DNA from: Trichoplusia ni
Taxonomy: Eukaryota > Arthropoda > Insecta > Lepidoptera > Noctuidae
NCBI RefSeq assembly: GCF_003590095.1
Contig: NC_039479.1
Location: forward strand, 8,060,001 to 8,124,000
Direction: 5' to 3'
DNA: 64,000 nucleotides
Positions 25,901 through 36,816 of the stretch are shown here, piece after piece. Under the pieces are notes generated by a model. The model was given only the letters and a program-made list of their open reading frames with translations. It was not told the DNA's origin and did not search any database. Position 1 is the stretch's first letter. Each line of letters begins with the position of its first letter. The position numbers and the translations under genes are program-made.

Positions 25901-28900
25901 TAAATGAGCAAAGAGACAAAAGTAGAAGAATTTGAACTTGTTTTTCACCTCAACGAATACAGGAGTGTTATTTGTTTGTTTTGCACCTACTTGAACAGGC
26001 CGGTGCTCAACTTTTTGATAAATGCACTGATATTAATTCGTTTAAAAATTGTAGGAACTTCAGTTCAGTAACTGACCTTTCTTGCTCTTCCGATAGAATA
26101 ACATCTTCAAAGAAGAATAGAGTAGTCTGAAAGAACCATGATCCGCGTGTACAAAAGAAACAAGCGGTATAAGGAAACCCATGAAACTCTACTTAGAACT
26201 TGTTAAACAACAACGTTTCTCGGTGATCCATATGAATCGATACTTCAAAAGATTCTTATATCATAAAACTTTACGAGGGTAATACGAGCATAGCTTATCG
26301 AGAAGTTTCGTTCCTTTATTTTACTAGCTTGTTGGCAACAAATAGAAATCAAAAGCAATTTCAGAAGCAGGAAACAGTTGCTCAAATATAAAGTTGGTCG
26401 CGGAATTAATTTTGATTATGATATTCCGTTATAAACTCATTCTGGTAGTAATTTAATGAAAAAATAAATTATAATCTGAGACTGGTTTCTTCCCCTAATA
26501 TTAAAGATTATTAAGGTATTAAGTAACGATGACATTAATACTTAAAAACCATAACTGTGTGAATGAACATTTAAAAAAGTAGATGTAATAAAAAAATATA
26601 TTTTCTCAAAAATTAGTCAACGAACTACTAACTACATTCTTGAACAGACTAATGAAAATGTTCGAACTCTATTTGTAACCTCATAGTATCAACTGCTCAA
26701 TGTTGCCATGGAAACTGCAGCCAAGTTCCTCTAATGAAATTAACGGAACTCCGCTACCGTACTAAAGTAAATACTTCAACCACTGTACGACAGATAATAA
26801 GCTTACCTGATTTCCTGATCCCTCTCGAAAGTTTATCACTTGATTATGGATTCCAACTATTCGACACAAGTTCTGCAACCGCTAGAATTGCTATTATAAA
26901 CGTAACTTAATTTAGGTTGAAATGGGAAATGTCTGGACCAAACAAGCAGACATCCATACATAATATAAATCCTTTTGAATGTATCTGCATACTTGTATTC
27001 AGTATCTAGCCTCCGTATTTTTATTTACGTATACATTTCTGTGTATTATTGCTCTTGTAGACTTTATGGAGGTTATATTTTATATTTTGAAGTCATTTTA
27101 GGAGCACACGAGCTTTTCGATACGGTAATCCCAAATGCATAATATGGAGAAAACTTAAATGACAGTACCTACGATATACCTACCTAGTCAATGAACATGC
27201 AATCTGCCTTCTGCCGCTAATGCAAGCAAACTTTGTTTCTGTGATATGTGATTTATTGTGGTGGTTGTGCGGTGGATTTGGAAGATCTCTGAGCCAAAAT
27301 AAGGTAACAACAACTATTGATGAAGAAAATATGAATGTGTATCTTTATTTAAGGCGTTAGGCAATTTAGTCCATAGGCATGATAGGATTAGAACTTTCAG
27401 TTGATCCGCCTACAATAGCCATCTATCTTATCCACTGCTAAGATTGTTATCACGTCAATTACATGATCCTTCTCTATTCCAATTAAGGATCAAATATTTA
27501 ATGCTTGAGGGATAGAGTAATGACAGAAATTAAGATTGATGGCTAACGACAACTTCAATTAGGCATTTCAGGCCATCATAATTAATATAAAGGAGTCTCG
27601 ACGACATTCCACTAGCATTCCGCTTTGGTCCTTCATTTGGCAAAGCAAAATGGTGTATTAAAACAGTATTGTTGTATATCTCTAGAATTCTATCGGTCGT
27701 GAAATCGCAATGATCCAATTAATACTCCCTAAACGAATTAATAAAACAATCACTGCTTGATAATACTTCTCATAAAATTGGTGGAACTTTTAGGGCTAAA
27801 ATGATTAACCAAAATATTAATCTAATTGGAATTTCTCTGGAGGCGGAAAGGATAAATTCAGTATACTCTGAAAATTTTAAGTTCTATTTTGAAGCAGACA
27901 ACCCTTGTACTCTCTATCCTAGGTATTTTAAATAATGTTACATGATATCCAAGTTGTGGCTACCGTACGGCATTTTTTTTTCTTTTTAACGAGGTCGGTA
28001 TTGTCCGACAGCACAAAGTCACTAAAGGGCACTAGAACGTGTGTAAAAATAAATAACGAGCTGTTGTTATAATACCATCTGCGATATATCAACGCCACCG
28101 CTAAGGTCAGTCCATGACCTTGATGAGGAATTATACTAAAACACGTTTCAAGTTCACCAAAACTTTAATTCAGTGATAAATGAGTTTGTGTTCAGTTCCA
28201 TGCTTCAGATACCAGATAAATGTTGTTATACTATTTATTTAAATATTGAAGTTGTACAACCTACGTTGTGCAAAAGATGATTCTCAGTGACAGACTTCAT
28301 CATAAACGCTACTTTACTGATCGATGTCTTTTTATTCTCTACATTGCAATTGCGAGACAGAGACAGCATGATACTTAGTGCAAATTTTAACAAAATGTGA
28401 TTTGTAATGAGTTATGTCTGATAGACGGTCACTCTAATGCCAAAAGACGTGTCCGTACATACCACTGTCATTCTGAACGGCGGTATTCCCTCCAACACTA
28501 AGATAAGTGGGCATCGGACCCTCGCGCCAAAAATAAATAAGTAGCGACAGTCCCTATTTCAAATCTCTCTGAACAAACAGAGATCAAAGTAACAAGTGAT
28601 TGTCCAGTTAAAAGAAATGTCAATTAATGAGTCAACCTTTAAAAAACTATTTTCAAACTAGCAGCAAAATAAGTATTTTCCAAATCGAGGAGTCTTCGAG
28701 TAACCTTACTTTTAAAAACGAATTAAAAAGAATTTTTTGTAAAGTCGGTTAATACATAGGATACGATACATGTTTTCTACTGTTTCTATACCTTCACCGG
28801 TTGTGTTTTCAGGTTTCTATCCCAGCACACTGTATTTTGATAGGACATAGCTCAGTAGTCGAATAGTTTGGTACTTTGGGAAGTTGAATTTGTAATACAG

Positions 28901-29335
28901 TCACGCACTTCACAAAATGTATGATCTGAAGGTATCTATTGTGACGCACATTTTTATGGAAAAAATATTTTCCTGGTGCATGATATTGGGTCTAGAATAT
29001 TAATATGTATTTGTTTTATTTGCATACTAGTATATTGTTACCGTTCCGTTTACCAACGTTCGGAAATTTGTTGATAACCAATTCTAGCATTGTTGAGTCG
29101 ACTGTAGAAAAATTGAAACAGAATTATTATCCCGGGTATAATTTAATCAAATGTGTAATATCGAGATTATATCTATTAAACGATCCTCATCTCGTCCTAC
29201 ATCACTTAAGGCCTATTATCATTGATATTGCAGAACCCTTTATCCTATAATAACAAGCTGATTACATATTTCGGAGACTCGAAAAGCAAATACGATAGGC
29301 AAGACGTTAATATTACCTTGTTTAATTAAAATAGT
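16966..29335. other. Gene-free 12-kb stretch
   Basis: No gene, RNA gene or well-defined repeat that I can support. Scattered blocks are more GC-rich and less stop-biased (17220-17470, 18300-18480, 20880-20970, 22560-22650, 25250-25380). They have no lasting frame and could be regulatory elements, unannotated exons or old repeats. The longest frame is 101 codons on the minus strand (23124-23429). The plus-strand 81-codon frame at 29005-29250 ends 268 bases before the 3' end of the minus-strand ORF at 29518 and has no recognised domain. Confidence 0.4.
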
Positions 29336-29341
29336 TTTATT
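29336..29341 (-). terminator. Possible polyadenylation signal for the 29.5-30.2 kb ORF
   Basis: TTTATT on the plus strand reads AATAAA on the minus strand, about 180 bases past the stop codon of the 242-residue ORF. The position suits a 3' UTR, but such hexamers are frequent in AT-rich DNA. Confidence 0.3.
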
Positions 29342-29517
29342 ACATTTGCTGTGGTGGGAACAATTGTGATAACAGTATCATTTTAATTAATAAATGGGCG
29401 CTTGTTTCTTCAAGTAACATGTTCACTTGCGCTGAGCGGCGTAATTGTCACGCGACATCGGGAAATTTAATTACGACCCCCCGTTATTGTTGCTTCTTAG
29501 TATAATACTATATCGCG

Positions 29518-30246
29518 TTACGTTTGCGCAACACCTTTCAAAGTAGTTGGTTTATCTAATTTTCGTGTTCTACTTCTTCTTCGACGTGTCTTCTTTTGAC
29601 TCTCTAAACTGATGCTAGGACATCTGTATAATTTTATTTCTTCTTTTTCTGGGGACCGGTATGGAGGTATGCATTGTATTTTCTCTATTTTCAGCGAATG
29701 CACGAACCGATACAACGCGGATTTTATTTGTTCTATTTTGCTAACCTTTATTTCAATTTCCGATTTGCTTTTTTCCTCGGTTGGCCAATTTTGAAGAGCA
29801 GAAATTACTTCGAGATGTTGCTTGCACACTTTTAGTTTTTTAGGCATAGTAGATGCATCTATTTTTATGACTGTTCGCGAACCACCCGTGCCACGGTCTG
29901 ACCGACGTATCTGTTGGATGCTCGTAGACTTATGTAACATTCCATGTACAGATCTCCGGCATTGGATTGACACTTGCCGATGGTGCAGAGTACCGCTTCC
30001 AACTTGTACGTGTCTGCTACGTGGTTCATTTTCCTCTTCTCGAAATTTGTGGGACGTCGAAGGCAAGGTTCTATCAAGCAATTGAAGCATATTGAAATCG
30101 TTATTTGCTATCGCCAAATCCGGGCTTTCTCCCTCGATAGAAGTGCCATCCTCATTTTTCCTAAATATGCGCTGTCGTATTTCATTAAAAAGTGCTGTGG
30201 ATGGGTCATTCACTAATTTACTTACACTCCACAAAAGCCGCGACAT
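29518..30246 (-). CDS. Unrecognised intronless ORF, 242 residues
   Basis: The longest open frame in the window by about 100 codons. At this base composition a frame that long is very unlikely by chance, and it is more GC-rich than its flanks. It runs from ATG at 30246-30244, after an in-frame stop at 30267-30265, to TAA at 29520-29518. The start reads MSRLLWSVSKLVNDPSTALF; there is no signal peptide or membrane segment. The middle is polar and charged. Residues about 155-215 are mixed charged/hydrophobic (for example SKIEQIKSALYRFVHSLKIE), possibly helical. The last 26 residues are strongly basic (KKTRRRRSRTRKLDK), suggesting nucleic-acid binding or nuclear location. I recognise no family. 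A GTAAGT donor-like site near codon 8, and a 70-codon open frame in a second minus-strand frame (29865-30077), leave open other exon structures or a frameshift. It could be an orphan gene, a retrocopy or a decayed element protein. Confidence 0.5.
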   Translation of the reverse strand: MSRLLWSVSKLVNDPSTALFNEIRQRIFRKNEDGTSIEGESPDLAIANNDFNMLQLLDRTLPSTSHKFREEENEPRSRHVQVGSGTLHHRQVSIQCRRSVHGMLHKSTSIQQIRRSDRGTGGSRTVIKIDASTMPKKLKVCKQHLEVISALQNWPTEEKSKSEIEIKVSKIEQIKSALYRFVHSLKIEKIQCIPPYRSPEKEEIKLYRCPSISLESQKKTRRRRSRTRKLDKPTTLKGVAQT

Positions 30247-32739
30247 GTGTTGTGTTGTATATTTCTATCAAATCAACATGAATGTGACATTTGAAGTGTG
30301 TTAATGATGTTACTACAAATAGTTACCCTTGTGAAATATAATTTCTTGGTAAAAGGTTTTACTTACTTTTGTAATAAAATAAATTGAAAAGAATAATAAG
30401 TTTATTCAGGTAAAGGCAGCGGTGAAAAATACATTAATATAGTAAATAAATTCTACAAGGACGAACGTTGTTGAAAAACGTCCTAATAAAGTTTGTCAGT
30501 GATTTATCCAAGTGGTGAGGAAAATATTGGAATTATTGCAGTCCACTGATTTGGAATACCCAATTTATTACTTCATAGCAAGCGTCTTTACACTCGTAAG
30601 CAGAAAATGTGAAAATAAAAACGAAACCTTTATGGTTTTCTTCTACATACATAACTTTTACCTCTTTTGGAACATCACAAACATAATTTGTTTCAATAAG
30701 GAACTTTTTCAAATGACGAGTCTTAGCTGGCTTAACTAAATCGGCTTAGAACCCAAACAGATTTTTACATATTAAAATAATGGTTGCCAAATTTACTACA
30801 ATAATTGTTTTCATAGTCAAAACATAGTCTGCTTTGAAATCATACAGCCTACTTTTACCTTATAAAGTAACGTCGTAGCCGTTGCGGAACAGAGACATTG
30901 CTCTAAGCTCTGAAGCTTGCTGTCTCACTCTACCATAGGCAATAGTCTATGAGAGGCGGTAGGCCCTCAATTGTCGCCGGATATTGTACAAAGGGCAAAA
31001 AATTCAAATTCAAACAACAAAGCTTCAGCCAGTTGTCTTTGTACAAGTGTTTCTCCGAAATTTCAGCGTCGAATGCATATTTCCTTTTTAAATATTCACC
31101 TATTTTGGAATCAGGAACTTATTTTGCGTGACATTTAGGTAAGTACTATTTTTTTTTGTTGCTAAATTGGCAGCCAACATTATTCAATGTTATGTCGCAT
31201 GACCTTAGGCGCGAATAGAAAACTTCAAATGTATGAAAATGACATTATTAATGCAAAAGCATTATTTTTTGCATCAAATGTGAACTTCATGTTCATTTCT
31301 ACAGACGAAAATATAGAAAAAAGAAACCTAAAATAGGATACCAAAAATGTTTGATTTCGGCTAAAACATAGCGTTGGATATTCCACAGGTTTTCTTATTT
31401 CAGTTCGTTCCAATATTCAAAATGAAAACTACAATTTCAAAAGTCCCTGAGGCTATTCAGTCCGAAAATATTCGCTTAGATACGCATACAGTATGTTTTT
31501 TATTAGAAATCTACGCACTCTATTTAATTTACTGTTACGTTTTGTGTAAATCTATAAATTCCGAAAGAGTTTTGCTTTCGAGAATAGAATATATACCAGA
31601 TTTTCGATTACAGTTATTGTACGAGCAGTCTGTTATATAAGCCGATCGGAGTCGTAGCTCAATTGTTATCTGATATGAAACACTTTAGATGATCACTGGT
31701 GATTCTTAAGCTTTAGTTCAAAAAAGAAAATGTTTCACAATGAGTGGTAGTTTCATGTTCCTACTTCTATCTCATATTTTGATTTACTCGGTATTATGTG
31801 AAAAAAATCATATTTATAATTCTCGTGAAAATTTCGTAGAATACTTTAAAATTTGTTACTTTGTTAGACGAAAGCTTCAACATTAATAACAGTATAATTA
31901 AGAATGTATATTTTATACTATAATTATTGTATCAAAGATTACTTAGCATAACATTCTACTTTTAATTTTTGTTACGCTTTGGGACATGATTTGAAACGTT
32001 ATGAAATTACGAAAGTCAAAAGTCCATTAGCAGGTACTCATGTTTCATTACATCCGGATAAATTGGGAGTTTTGAAATTTAATATTTTGTTGTCAAAATA
32101 TTTTTCCTACATATAATATTAAGCGCCCGTGTTAAAATATATTTACTTGTAAAAGTATTTTTATAATCAGCTGTGATTTATTTTTCCATCGTAATAAAAA
32201 GGTTAAATCTCCTTTGTGCTTATTTTATTACAAGGGTTCTGATGGTTGGTGCGACCGCAGCCTGTTTCTGACACAAGCCTTAATTAAAGGACTCAATACG
32301 GCGTGTGGCACTTTTATGAAGGCAGGGCTCATTCTGGAATAGCGATTACATAATGCCGGAATAAATTATCTCATGACCTATAATATGGTCGCTTTGGGGC
32401 TAAGTGCCTATCTGTCGTTTTGCGGAGACAAGCTCGATTCCCTAGCTATGCCTCGGGGAGCTAGTTAGCTGTGGATTATACATATAGAACAAAGCCTAGT
32501 AGACACGAATGACGACAAACAAAACCTTTTAGGTTCACAAGATTTTCTTAGAAAGCTCTTGTAAGTTAAATTAATAAAAAAAAGTTAGATTTGGTATTAT
32601 TTATTAAAGGAACGATACCTACTGTGTAGTTTCCATATTACAATTTTATTTATAATATACTTATGTATTAAATTAATTTAGTTAATTGAAAGACCCTCAT
32701 TCCATATCCAAAAGGTTACTAAAATATAGACCGTTCAGT
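30247..32739. other. Gene-free stretch upstream of the 242-residue ORF
   Basis: The 5' flank of the minus-strand ORF and beyond. I see no clear TATA or initiator, and no coding frame over 90 codons. It holds one degenerate copy of the quasi-palindromic motif at 30885-30933. A GC-richer block at 32235-32470 has no sustained frame. Confidence 0.35.
30885..30933. repeat. Quasi-palindromic ~48-bp motif, degenerate copy
   Basis: ACAGAGACATTGCTC, then CTTGCTGTCTCACTC, aligns loosely with the clearer copies at 38467-38512, 44838-44885 and 61877-61922, with an AGAGAC-type left half and a GTCTC-type right half. It is the weakest of the four. Confidence 0.35.
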
Positions 32740-32878
32740 AATAAAAGGCAAAAATGGAACCTTAATACAAAGGCTTCACAGTTCATCTGTCTCTCTATTC
32801 GTCTGTCAGCTATGTATGTATCTCTTTAACAACGATATCTGAACAGTTCACATTTTCACAGAGAATTTTGTATAATAA
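32740..32878 (+). repeat. Interspersed repeat ('AAAAATGGAACC' family), copy 1
   Basis: AAAAATGGAACCTTAATACA, a run of GTCTG/TCTCT-rich sequence, then GATATCTGAACAGTTCACAT and TTTTCACAGAGAATTTTGTA match in order the better-kept copy at 54214-54352. I recall this as a frequent moth repeat, 'GGGACCCTATTACTAAGAC..GTCTGTCTGTC..GATAGCTAGACAGTTGAAATTTTCACAGATGATGTATTT'. It is non-coding and degenerate. Confidence 0.5.
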
Positions 32879-34039
32879 CCTAAAACTCCGTTTTCTATTT
32901 GTAGAGCAGTGTCGCAAGCCGACTTGACTGGATCGGTTCTTATTATAAAAATGTGTTTGAACTTCAGGGAAAGGAAAACGTACAAATTTTCTAACACCAA
33001 GTGTAAGTTAGCTGAAACAGCCGCGTCAGGCCTTCGACCTTACGAGAAACTTGTTCAAGAACAAACTCACTTTCCACTTTATAAGTATAAGAATTGTTTT
33101 CTCACTAACGTTAAAATATCTCTTATTTACAGTATAAAGTTACAGATTGTCGAAGCTTTAGAAATATCGTTTCTATTTCAAACAGTGACTGTTGATTTAT
33201 ATTTACTTTGCTTGTGAATGTATTCACGGAAAGACTCCAGGTTATCTAGTTTTGTTTCGATAATTTTAAGCATTTCAAATACTGTAAACTAACTAATATC
33301 ATAACTTCTTGGTATATGATATTGATATCTTCAAACGTTGTTATAGATAGGAAATGTATCAAACATACGCTTCAACAGTTTCTAATTAATTGCAAATATG
33401 ATTGTTTATACAATAAACTCAAACTAGAGTGAGGTTGTGATTCACTCGCAAATGTTTGTACATTCATTAGGTAAAGAAAGTATTCGCTAATTTAATTTGT
33501 TTACATAGGGCTAGGTATCTACTTACAAAAGATGTTGCCAAGTAAAAGAAAGATGGCGCAATTATAAAGGTCAAATTTTATTTTTGTTAATAAAGCACTT
33601 AGTTTCAAAACTACCCAATTACTGTTAAGAATAAATATTTAATGTTGATTGTTGAATCTTTGGGAGTGGCGATGTGGTCCTAAGTTATAAACAACTTGGA
33701 ATCAAGTTACGCTTACAGTCCGTTGCTGAATAATTGTTCGAGTTGACATTGTTATCAGGACAACAATAGTTTCTTGAGAATAGACCAATTTTAATAATAA
33801 ACGAGCCATTCGAACTACTTAACTTCTGTCCTGCTCAAAGTTCAATTGCAAGTCCTAAAGTTTTAAGTTAGGGTTAAAACTCAGGAGAGTTAAGCTACCA
33901 ACTGTTGAATAAATGGTTTAATTTAATAGAAACTTAGCATTGAAACGTCGTAAATATTCGCGTGAAGAGCTGGACTTGCAAACAATGTTGCGACTTGTAA
34001 CAATTAATACATTTATATTTTATTTAAAGTTTGTGAGTC
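32879..34039. other. Gene-free stretch
   Basis: AT-rich. A 102-codon plus-strand frame (32909-33217) starts just after the repeat at 32740-32878 but lacks any recognisable domain or codon pattern, and I do not call it. Nothing else seen. Confidence 0.35.
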
Positions 34040-34257
34040 CTCTCCTTGACAGTCGTTACTGGTAATTTATAATTAAAAGCTGGAAAGTTTGCCAATCAGT
34101 CTGACTAAGGAGTACTGTGTTGCTAAACTGGGTTGAAAAGGTCAGATAGGCGGTCCTTGCTCCTTGCAAAACACTGGTACTTAGTTGCACCTACATAGTT
34201 TGACTGGAAGGCGACCCCAACGTAGTTTTGCAAAGGCTAGGATGATGGTGATGAAGA
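34040..34257 (+). mobile_element. Retroelement 3'-end repeat ('TGGAAGCCGACCCCAACA' family), copy 1
   Basis: Shows in order CTTGACAGTCGTTACTGGTA, GGGTTGAAAAGGTCAGATAG, GACTGGAAGGCGACCCCAAC, AAAGGCTAGGATGATGGTGA, and a GATG-rich tail. The same order recurs at 36526-36816 and in part at 38795-38882. This is one of the commonest moth interspersed repeats I know, with a simple GATGAT tail like that of RTE-type LINEs and their SINE partners. Non-coding; ends approximate. Confidence 0.65.
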
Positions 34258-34559
34258 TGTTTAAGTCTCAATTTAAATGTAGAGGTTACTTGGTTTTGTT
34301 TAAATACATTAAATGTGTCATCAGCTGTACAAGTCGCACATGAATTAATTTAAAATAATACAATCGCATAAAGCTAGAGTGGGATATAAACGCCACATGA
34401 AATTCCGATGACATGTACCTAGGGTTTTGGTTTAACAGGCAGATAGGGATACAGATAGTTCAATTAATGCGCGCTTGAGGCGATATGTGTGTATGTAACT
34501 TTGTTTTCAGTGACAGTTACATACAAATTAAACTTGTATGAGTATAAAATGTAACTGAG

Positions 34560-34780
34560 CAGTAACAAGGATTATTCCATGACGCTGTGTGCAAAGGTGG
34601 GATTTGTTGGATTGAGTTGATTATCTATACATATCTATAGATAAAAATGGAGTGCCTGTGCGTAATATGTAATAAGGAATAACTTAGGCTACTTTTTTAG
34701 AAAAACCATAAATTTTATGAAAAATATAATTAATTGTCTTTCTTGTTAAATTCCACGCAGGCGTCGGAAGTACAGCTAGT
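34560..34780 (-). mobile_element. Degenerate 'ACTAGCTGT' retroelement relic
   Basis: Reading the minus strand from 34775, ACTAGCTGTACTTCCGACGC is followed by CTGCGTGGAA and, further on, GCCTAAGTTATTCCTTATTA. This is a diverged copy of the 'ACTAGCTGT(T/A)CCCGCGACTTCGTCTGCGTGG ... CCTAAGTTACTCCTTATTACAT' retroelement end seen more clearly at 43042-43911. The far boundary is a guess. Confidence 0.5.
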
Positions 34781-36525
34781 AGGTAAACTATTAAAGATTT
34801 AATTTTCTTTTACTTGAAATGTACTTTATATAGCAGATTATAGACACAGCATGTTATAATAACGTCATATACTAAGTAGCGAAAAAAGTAAATAGAAAAA
34901 TTCTTGAGATGATGTTGTCTAAAATACTTGGAAAAGCTTTTTTTTTACTGTACACGTGTTTGCTTTAGTTCGAATGAAATATGGAAATAGAGCTGCAAAT
35001 AATTGAGTTCGTTCTTTAGACAAGGCTACAGAGTAAGCGAAGTCAGCTCCACCCACAAGCTAGACCTTTATACATCCTAACTAGAAGTCCTAGTATGGAT
35101 TATTAAAATAGTTTACAGTTTCAGGTACCGAGGCATTGTAATTTCGTCGAGCAAAATAGATTTATGTCAAGTGGATTCGATCATATTGGCCAGATTTTAC
35201 GTCACGTCAGCAAAATTATGCCTTGGGAAAAGCTGGAGTAATTTATGGGTTTCGAAAGCCTGTTATGTCAATATCTGTATGTTACCTAATTGTGCTTATA
35301 GTATGAGGTTTAAATTGGCTTTTTGTGACAGTAGAAGCATGACGGTTCATAGATGGGTCTATCTTTAACAATGCGATTATTCTTGTTTCCAAATGTGCAG
35401 AGGTTTTAAATTAATGATATCAGTAAAAGTTTAGGTTGCTTTCCAGATTCAGATTACGCTATAGGCTAGCTTTGTTATAACATTTTGGTATAGAAACAAT
35501 ACAAGCAAACTCAATTCAAGTGTTCCGTTCTTCAACTTTTCAAATGACTAGAATTTTACAGGATTTCACTAGCAAGGACATGACAAAGCTATAAAAATGG
35601 TAAGCTTCAGTTTCTTTACTGAAAATGTTTGATACGGCTAGAAATCGAGAAATTCAGAAGCGAATTCTCGAAAAACTTGCTGAATTTCTGAACAAAATTC
35701 GATTTTGATGAAAACCCCAGCGCAATGGGAAATACAGAGTTCAGTAAAGTCATGAATATAACTCTTTTATTCATGTGGTTGACATTTCATCGAGCTTAAT
35801 TACGACTATTATTTTAGGAATAACCTCGTTTTGTTGGTTGTTTAAATTAACCTTCATGTTTTTCTCAGTATTTCTTTTTACCGTCAAGTTTAAATGGATT
35901 AAATGCCTCAATACATAAAGGTTGACAGTTTATTAAAGCAATGATAGTACCAACGAGCAAAGTTATTGTAGAGAAAACTGTTTCAGTTTTTACCTTGAAG
36001 GTTTTTGTATGGAGTGCTTCGAATCTCTCTCTAGTGCTTCAATGATTAAAAATACTACTATAAAAAGACGATGAACACTTAATAATTTAATCTAAAAAGA
36101 GCGAGTTCAATTCTTAACGTTTCTGATCGAACTAGTCGCCTAAAAATGAAATAAGGTACACAGCTGTTATCGTAAAACATCTGCCTGTCGCAAATACTAT
36201 ACACTTTTTTTTATGAGAAATAGGCTGTGGTATAAAACACTTGTTGTACTTGAATAACAAACGAGGCATAAAGATAAAAGCAAACGTGAACTGAGCGGTT
36301 TCGGGGCGTCGAAGTGCTGTCATAAAGAAGGTTTTATTCAACTCAGTGTTATTAAGGCTTACCGATATAGCAAAACGATTAGCGAAAGAGCGTGGAGGAT
36401 TAAGCAAAATGTCTGTTATATTGAAGTGATTGAGACATTATATTATAGACACATGCTGAGAGAAGTTCGTAGCTTAGCTATGAGAGCATAAGTCGACCAA
36501 TCGCAGGTCAAGGTACGCTTTATTC
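34781..36525. other. Gene-free stretch
   Basis: No supportable gene. The minus-strand frame at 36132-36407 (91 codons) has no recognised domain. Nothing else seen. Confidence 0.35.
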
Positions 36526-36816
36526 GGTCAGTCAGTGGGTGGGTTACCTCTTAAATCACCACAATGATTTTCCCGTGTTTCGGAAGGCATGTTAAATTAT
36601 GGGCCTCAGTTGTCTATTTTTACTTTTTTGACGTCGGGCAGTTAGAAGCTACAAAGTCCATCAACAATCATACTAAGGGGTCACGTTGTTCAGGTTGCTG
36701 GGTTGAGGAGGTCAGATAAGCAGACGCTTCTTGTTAATCACTTACTTAGTTGCATCCGGTTAGACTGGAAGCCGACACCAACATAGGAAAAGGCTAGAAG
36801 ATTATAGAATAATGAG
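36526..36816 (+). mobile_element. Retroelement 3'-end repeat ('TGGAAGCCGACCCCAACA' family), copy 2
   Basis: The longest copy of this family here. In order: AGTGGGTGGGTTACC, CACCACAATGATTTTCCCGT, GTTTCGGAAGGCATGTTAAA, TTGACGTCGGGCAGTTAGAA, GGGGTCACGTTGTTCAGGTT, GGTTGAGGAGGTCAGATAAG, GTTAGACTGGAAGCCGACAC, then AAAAGGCTAGAAGAT. It shares the right half with the copy at 34040-34257 in the same orientation. Small deletions and substitutions mark it as old. Confidence 0.7.

Noticed and set aside
29005..29250. 81-codon plus-strand frame convergent with the orphan ORF
   Set aside because: Looks mildly protein-like but has no recognised domain, and its length is attainable by chance. Kept as a note only.
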